Below are positions 59,589 through 64,000 of a stretch of 64,000 nucleotides of DNA, in pieces. Source of the stretch: Bradyrhizobium sp. AT1 (lineage in GTDB: Bacteria; Pseudomonadota; Alphaproteobacteria; Rhizobiales; Xanthobacteraceae); contig NZ_JXDL01000001.1 in assembly GCF_001590795.1 (NCBI RefSeq), forward strand, positions 5,280,642 through 5,344,641. The letters run 5' to 3'. The position numbers and the translations under genes are program-made. Position 1 is the first letter of the stretch. Each line of letters begins with the position of its first letter. The notes under the pieces were generated by a model. It was not told the DNA's origin, searched no databases, and saw nothing but the letters and a program-made list of their open reading frames with translations.

Positions 59589-60242
59589 TCACGCACTGAA
59601 ATCCGCGTTCGTCCCCGCCTGCGTGCGTGACGCCAGGTAGAGCGATTGCGCGCTGGCCTTCTGGCCCTCGGCGAGCATCGCCTGGAAGGCGGCGTCGAGT
59701 TGTTCGCGGCTATAGGTCGTGGACACGCTCTCGCGCGGTGTCCATTGCGATAGCGTGATCGCGGTGGAGGCCTTCTCGGCCGTGCCACCGAGCAGCTCGG
59801 CGTAACTGTCGGCACGCCATTGCGCCAGATCAGGTCCGCTCAAGCCCGGAGGATCTTCGAGCTTGCCGATCTTCGCGGCCGCCGCGTTCGTCATCACCGA
59901 GGATCCGCCGTTGTACAGCGTGGCCACCACCTTGCCGTCCACTTTCACCTGCGCGTAGGTATTCTCAGGCGCATTGTCCGCGACGACCGACTGAGGTGCT
60001 TCCGTCTGGTGCGCGATCAGCCAGTGCGTTGCCATGAGGTCGCGCAGGACGGGATTATCCGCCGCAGATATGACCTTGGCACCTGACAGCGGCTTGACCT
60101 GGGAGACGTCGACCCGAAATTCGCGGGTCTCAGCTTCAGTGGCGGCGGGTGCCACCGGTTGGAGACCGGACGCTGCATTTGCAGCGGATGTTGATGCGGG
60201 CCGCAGATGGGGTAACGCCGCGTTGGCTACACCTGAAATCAT
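59589..60242 (-). CDS. Hypothetical protein
   Basis: A 217-aa protein with no recognised domain. It has an Ala-rich N-terminus (MISGVANAALPHLRPASTSAANAASG) that is not a standard signal peptide, a two-strand stretch AQVKVDGKVVATLYNGGSSVMTN (about 97-119), and a helical C-terminus (REQLDAAFQAMLAEGQKASAQSLYLASR). Gly/Ala/Ser-rich composition is reminiscent of flagellar or surface-associated proteins, but that is only a feeling. It is not in an obvious operon. Confidence 0.65.
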   Translation of the reverse strand: MISGVANAALPHLRPASTSAANAASGLQPVAPAATEAETREFRVDVSQVKPLSGAKVISAADNPVLRDLMATHWLIAHQTEAPQSVVADNAPENTYAQVKVDGKVVATLYNGGSSVMTNAAAAKIGKLEDPPGLSGPDLAQWRADSYAELLGGTAEKASTAITLSQWTPRESVSTTYSREQLDAAFQAMLAEGQKASAQSLYLASRTQAGTNADFSA

Positions 60243-60456
60243 GGAACGCTCCTCGGTACTCGCTCAACCTATGAGAGCAAATTCCGGACCGGAGACGTGC
60301 GCTTGAAAAGACTGGTGTTTTTGCTGTCGAGGGCAGTGCATCCCGGTCGATCTTGCCGCGCTAGGCAGTACTTGCCGAAGCGGGCCGCTGACTTCCAGAC
60401 GCGAACTCCCGGCGTCCGCGCTGCCCGCGCAAGCCGTTGATTTCGTTATCCCCGGC

Positions 60457-60480
60457 TACTGTGCATGGGGTTGTTTTCGC
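60457..60480 (+). repeat. 24-nt intergenic repeat, copy 2
   Basis: Identical over 24 nt to 6341-6364 and again followed by T-rich sequence (GATTTTTGTT). It lies 40 nt before the stop of the minus-strand PBP1A gene, in the 277-nt gap after the hypothetical gene. Confidence 0.75.
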
Positions 60481-60519
60481 GATTTTTGTTCTGAGGCCAT
60501 CCTCGACCTCAGGCAGCAC

Positions 60520-62727
60520 CTATCGGTTTCCGCCAAACAGCCGGTCCATCAGCCAGCCATCCAGGCCGGCAGCTGCCTCGGGGCGCACATTGGCGCGCGT
60601 CGGGGGCGGCGGGCGATAACCGCCGTTGTTCGCCGGAGCCGGAGCCGCCGTCGGCGGCGACACCTGCGATGCCGCCTGCGCCAGGTTCGACAGGCCCCAG
60701 CCACCTGGCGCGCTCGGCAATGCCGCCACCGGCACGCCCTCGTGCGCCGTCTTCATGAAGCGCGACCACACTTCCACCGGCAGGCCGCCGCCGGTGGCCT
60801 TCTTGGTCGGCGAGTTGTCGTCATTGCCGAGCCAGACGCCGGTGACGAGGTTGGCGGTGTAGCCGATGAACCAGGCGTCGCGATAATCCTGGCTGGTGCC
60901 GGTCTTGCCGGCCGCCGGCCAGCCCGGGATCTCCGCCTTCTTGGCGGTGCCAGAAACAAGCGTCTCCCGCATCATCGTGTTCATCATGCCGACATAGCGG
61001 GGGTCGACGACCTGGTTACGCTCGTCGGGCTGGCGCATGTAGAGCAGCTTGCCGCTCAGCGTCCTGATCCGTGTCACGACATGCGGCGCCACCGCGAAGC
61101 CGCCATTGGCGAAGGGCGCGTAGGCGCCGACCAGCTCGACGACGGAGACTTCCGACGTGCCGAGCGCGATCGAGGCATTGGGCTCGAGCTTGGAGGAGAT
61201 GCCGAGCCGGTGCGCGGTGCGTACCACGTTCTTCGGTCCAACCTCGAGGCCGAGGCGGATCGCGACGGTGTTGAGCGACATCGCCAGCGCCTGCGTCAAC
61301 GTCACCGCGCCGAAATATTCGTGGGTGTAGTTCTCGGGCCGCCAGCCCTTGACCTCGATCGGCGCGTCCTGGCGCATCGTGTCGGGCGTCAGTCCTTGTT
61401 CGAGCGCGGTCAGATACACGAACGGCTTGAACGAGGAGCCCGGCTGGCGCTTGGCGGTGACCGCGCGGTTGTACTGGCTCTCGGAATAGTTCCGCCCGCC
61501 GACCATGGCGCGCACGGCACCATCAGGCGTCATCGCCACCAGCGCGCCCTGGCTGACATTGAATTTCACGCTCTTCGCCGCGAGCTCGTCGATGATGGCC
61601 GCTTCCGCCACGCTCTGCAGCTTCGGATCGATCGTGGTCTCGACCTTGATGCTCTCGTCGATCTGGCCGACCAGATCGTCCAGCACCTCGCCGACCCAGT
61701 CGGCAACGTAATTGACCGTGCCGGCGCCGGCCGGCTTCACATTGTAGGAGGGATGGCCGATCGACGCCTTGGCCTGCGCATCGGTGATGAATTTCGCATC
61801 CGCCATCGCCGCGAGCACGATCTGCGCACGCGCTTCGGCGCCTTCGGGGTTGCGGTTCGGTGCAAGCCGCGAGGGCGACTTGACGAGGCCGGCGAGCATC
61901 GCGGCCTCGGCGACCGTGACGTTCTTGGCCGACTTGCCGAAATATTTCTGCGCGGCAGCTTCAACGCCGTAGGCGCCGGAGCCGAAATAGACGCGGTTGA
62001 GATAAAGCTCCAGGATCTCGTCCTTGGAATGCTTGCGCTCCAGCCAGATCGCGAGCTCCACCTCCTGCAGCTTGCGCTGCATGGTGCGCTCCTGGGTCAG
62101 GAACAGGTTCTTGGCGAGTTGCTGCGTCAGCGTCGAGCCGCCCTGCGATACGCCGCGATGAAGCACGTTGGTGACGAGGGCACGCGCGATGCCGACGGGG
62201 TCGATGCCGAAATGCGAATAGAAGCGGCGGTCCTCGATGGCGATGAACGCCTTCGGCAAATATGGCGGCAAGTCGTTCAGCGCGACATTGGCGCCGGCCA
62301 TTTCGCCGCGCTGCGCCAGCATGCTGCCGTCGATGCCGACGATCTGGATCGTCGGGGGGCGCTTGGGGATTTCCAGCGACTGGATCGGGGGCAGATGGGC
62401 GCCGACATAGATCACGACGCCGATCACGGCGATGACGCCCCACAGGCTCAGCACCGCGCCCCAATAGACCAGGCGGCCGAGGCCGAACCCGCCACGCGAC
62501 TTCGCGCGCCGCTTGGCGCCGCTGCGGCCGGCCGGCGCCTTGCGCTCGCGCGGCGGCTGGTCGCCGGCATCCTCAGCTTTGCGCTTGGCTGATGATTTCG
62601 CTGATTTCTTCGGCTTGTCGTCGCCGCCGGGAACGCGATCCGCCGCGGTGAGGCGCAGATCGGAGAGCGCTGCGGGCAAGCCGAACAGCGGCTCCTTCCG
62701 CCCACCCTTTTTCTTTCCCCACGCCAT
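60520..62727 (-). CDS. Penicillin-binding protein 1A (bifunctional transglycosylase/transpeptidase)
   Basis: A 735-aa class A PBP for peptidoglycan synthesis. A basic cytoplasmic tail of about 85 residues precedes one membrane helix (about 88-110). The glycosyltransferase domain has EDRRFYSHFGID and GGSTLTQQLAKN; the transpeptidase domain has the SxxK nucleophile in PGSSFKPF, SLN and KTGTS. The C-terminal Pro-rich tail (about 680-720) is low complexity. ATG at 62727 is preferred to the TTG two codons earlier. Confidence 0.94.
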   Translation of the reverse strand: MAWGKKKGGRKEPLFGLPAALSDLRLTAADRVPGGDDKPKKSAKSSAKRKAEDAGDQPPRERKAPAGRSGAKRRAKSRGGFGLGRLVYWGAVLSLWGVIAVIGVVIYVGAHLPPIQSLEIPKRPPTIQIVGIDGSMLAQRGEMAGANVALNDLPPYLPKAFIAIEDRRFYSHFGIDPVGIARALVTNVLHRGVSQGGSTLTQQLAKNLFLTQERTMQRKLQEVELAIWLERKHSKDEILELYLNRVYFGSGAYGVEAAAQKYFGKSAKNVTVAEAAMLAGLVKSPSRLAPNRNPEGAEARAQIVLAAMADAKFITDAQAKASIGHPSYNVKPAGAGTVNYVADWVGEVLDDLVGQIDESIKVETTIDPKLQSVAEAAIIDELAAKSVKFNVSQGALVAMTPDGAVRAMVGGRNYSESQYNRAVTAKRQPGSSFKPFVYLTALEQGLTPDTMRQDAPIEVKGWRPENYTHEYFGAVTLTQALAMSLNTVAIRLGLEVGPKNVVRTAHRLGISSKLEPNASIALGTSEVSVVELVGAYAPFANGGFAVAPHVVTRIRTLSGKLLYMRQPDERNQVVDPRYVGMMNTMMRETLVSGTAKKAEIPGWPAAGKTGTSQDYRDAWFIGYTANLVTGVWLGNDDNSPTKKATGGGLPVEVWSRFMKTAHEGVPVAALPSAPGGWGLSNLAQAASQVSPPTAAPAPANNGGYRPPPPTRANVRPEAAAGLDGWLMDRLFGGNR

Positions 62728-62894
62728 ACGCAAAACGCCCGGTCAGCCCGCCCCGCCGAGACGCTAACGGTCGCAGTTTAAGGCCCCGTTACCCCGGCGT
62801 TAACGCGCGATTAGGAGATGGGTCATTCGCATCCCGCAGTTCCGCTGATGAGGTGGCGGCGTTAGGATTGCCGGCACAAAAAGAGGGAGCGCTC

Positions 62895-63320
62895 ATGGGC
62901 CATATCGATCCGACCAAGGAGATCTTCGCGCAATTCCGGGACAACGATCGCCCCGGCCCGATCCACATGCTCAATCTGGTGCGATTGCGGAAAGAAGCGG
63001 CCTATCCGGACGGACGCAAGGCGAGCGGCGCGGAAGCCTATGCCGCCTATGGCCGCGAGAGCGGCCCGGTATTCGAACGCCTCGGCGGCCGCATCGTCTG
63101 GCAGGGTAAGTTCGAGCTGATGCTGATCGGTCCGCAGGACGAGCGCTGGGACCATTGCTTCATCGCGGAGTATCCGAGCGTCGCCGCCTTCGTCGAGATG
63201 ATCCGCGATCCCGTCTATCGCGAGGCCGTGAAGCACCGGCAGGCCGCGGTGGAGGATTCGCGCCTGATCCGGCACGCGGTGCTGCCGGTGGGCAAGAATT
63301 TTGGCGAGATCCCGACTTAG
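62895..63320 (+). CDS. DUF1330-like dimeric alpha-beta-barrel protein
   Basis: A 141-aa protein with the pattern GPIHMLNLVRLRKEAAYPDG, then GGRIVWQGKFELMLIG, then FIAEYPSVAAFVEMIRDPVYREAVKHR, matching the larger DUF1330 subgroup. Function unknown. ATG at 62895 has GAGGGA about 8 nt upstream. A separate smaller DUF1330 gene is at 22013. Confidence 0.85.
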   Translation: MGHIDPTKEIFAQFRDNDRPGPIHMLNLVRLRKEAAYPDGRKASGAEAYAAYGRESGPVFERLGGRIVWQGKFELMLIGPQDERWDHCFIAEYPSVAAFVEMIRDPVYREAVKHRQAAVEDSRLIRHAVLPVGKNFGEIPT

Positions 63321-63323
63321 TTT

Positions 63324-63438
63324 GTAGGGTGGGTTAGCGCGGCGGCTGCGCAAAGCGCAGTCCGCCGGGCGTAACCCACCACTTTGGTCTCCGCTGCGGC
63401 AGAAGCGGTGGGTTACGCCTGCGGCTAACCCACCCTAC
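63324..63438. repeat. 115-nt inverted repeat, 'GTAGGGTGGGTTAGC' family
   Basis: GTAGGGTGGGTTAGC at one end and GCTAACCCACCCTAC at the other pair perfectly. The inner part also pairs (CGGGCGTAACCCACC against GGTGGGTTACGCC). It is related to 40915-41003 and lies between convergent genes. Confidence 0.8.
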
Positions 63439-63447
63439 GAGACCGCG

Positions 63448-64000
63448 CTAACCCGCCGGACCCGCATCCTCCAGGATCGGGCCGAACAGTTCCCAGCGCT
63501 CGCCGTTGAACTTCATCATCTGAAGCTGCTTGTTGACGCGGTAGTCGGTCGGCGAGGTGTTGACCTTGATGCCGGGCAGCGCGGTGTCGGTGGCGAAGTC
63601 CTTCACCGAGGCAGCCTGCTTCATCACGTTCTCGCGGGTCAGGTCGTCACCGCACTGCTTCAGCACATGCACCAGCAACTGCGCCGTGCTGTAGCCGTAG
63701 GTGTTGAAGTTCGAATCCTTGTCGCCGTCGGGATAGTACTTCGCCATGAAGTCGAAATACCTCTTCAGGCCGGCGTCGTCCTTCCAGGTCGGATCGAGCG
63801 GTTCCTTGCCGTAATTGACGCTGATCAGGCCCTTGGCGGCGTCGAGCCCTGCGGGCTTCAGCACCGCGCCGACCGAGGTGGCGTTGATGTCGACGATCTG
63901 GACCGGATGCCAGCCCATCTCCGCGATCTTCTTGATCGCCTGCGCGGCCTGCTTCGGCGTGCTTGCGCTGAAGAACAGGTCGGCGCCGGCATCCTTGATC
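63448..64000 (-). CDS. Branched-chain-type ABC substrate-binding protein (5' end beyond window)
   Basis: A partial periplasmic binding protein; the frame runs open to the window edge, so 184 C-terminal residues are seen. DAGADLFFSASTPKQAAQAIKKIAEMGWHP and VNKQLQMMKFNGERWELFG match the C-terminal lobe of Leu/Ile/Val-type binding proteins. An internal ATG at 63918 is not the true start. Partner permease and ATPase genes, if any, are to the right of the window. Confidence 0.88.
   Translation of the reverse strand, partial: IKDAGADLFFSASTPKQAAQAIKKIAEMGWHPVQIVDINATSVGAVLKPAGLDAAKGLISVNYGKEPLDPTWKDDAGLKRYFDFMAKYYPDGDKDSNFNTYGYSTAQLLVHVLKQCGDDLTRENVMKQAASVKDFATDTALPGIKVNTSPTDYRVNKQLQMMKFNGERWELFGPILEDAGPAG

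Noticed and set aside
60742..62592. 616-codon plus-strand frame over PBP1A
   Set aside because: Antisense shadow of a fully motif-supported class A PBP.
63916..63918. ATG at 63918 as the start of the last gene
   Set aside because: The frame stays open and clearly homologous to binding proteins up to the window edge, so this is an internal Met.

Overview
The window is GC-rich alphaproteobacterial chromosome, most like Bradyrhizobium or a close relative in the Nitrobacteraceae. This rests on gene content: a RegS/RegR redox two-component pair, an HWE-family histidine kinase, a DUF3551 secreted peptide, an MmcB-family repair protein, an IorAB-type molybdenum hydroxylase, Bug and Liv-type solute uptake, intracellular PHA depolymerase and many c-di-GMP proteins. 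The species is inferred, not proven. There is no phage, integrase, transposase or CRISPR array. The one RNA gene I can support is a tRNA-Arg(CCG).

Layout. 0-12.8 kb: polysaccharide-export lipoprotein, dienelactone hydrolase, alpha/beta hydrolase, the iorA-iorB pair, an HD-GYP protein, an acyl-CoA ligase, a VOC protein, a Bug-type binding protein, a DUF3551 peptide and an HtrA-like protease. 12.9-16.4 kb: a compact unit of a six-helix membrane protein, a winged-helix regulator and a second-type undecaprenyl pyrophosphate synthase, followed by a BchE-like B12/radical SAM enzyme. Two near-identical 17-bp palindromes sit on its promoter and on the uppS start codon, and this is the most interesting lead in the window. 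16.5-24.9 kb: GNAT, cNMP-binding protein, metallophosphoesterase, an MBOAT plus SGNH acyltransferase pair, a Tag-like DNA glycosylase, small conserved proteins, DNA polymerase IV, TspO and the tRNA.

24.9-39.9 kb: signalling and transport. A GGDEF-EAL protein and a GGDEF protein are translationally coupled. A complete branched-chain-type ABC transporter (substrate-binding protein, two ATPases, two permeases) has overlapping start and stop codons and lies behind a fused CoA-transferase. A third GGDEF/EAL protein and an HWE kinase follow. 40-48.5 kb: SDR, cytochrome P450, luciferase-like monooxygenase, PHB-type esterase, a divergent monooxygenase/HxlR pair, an MBL hydrolase and a VWA lipoprotein-like protein. 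48.7-56.9 kb: two convergent GH13 enzymes, MmcB, RegR/RegS and an ABC exporter. 57-64 kb: PHA depolymerase, YgjP-type metallopeptidase, a hypothetical protein, PBP1A, a DUF1330-like protein and a binding protein cut by the window edge.

Non-coding DNA is dominated by short inverted-repeat elements of several families. One family recurs at exactly 127 nt three times, and two of those copies flank a trehalose-synthase-like gene as direct repeats. A separate 24-nt intergenic word occurs twice, 54 kb apart.
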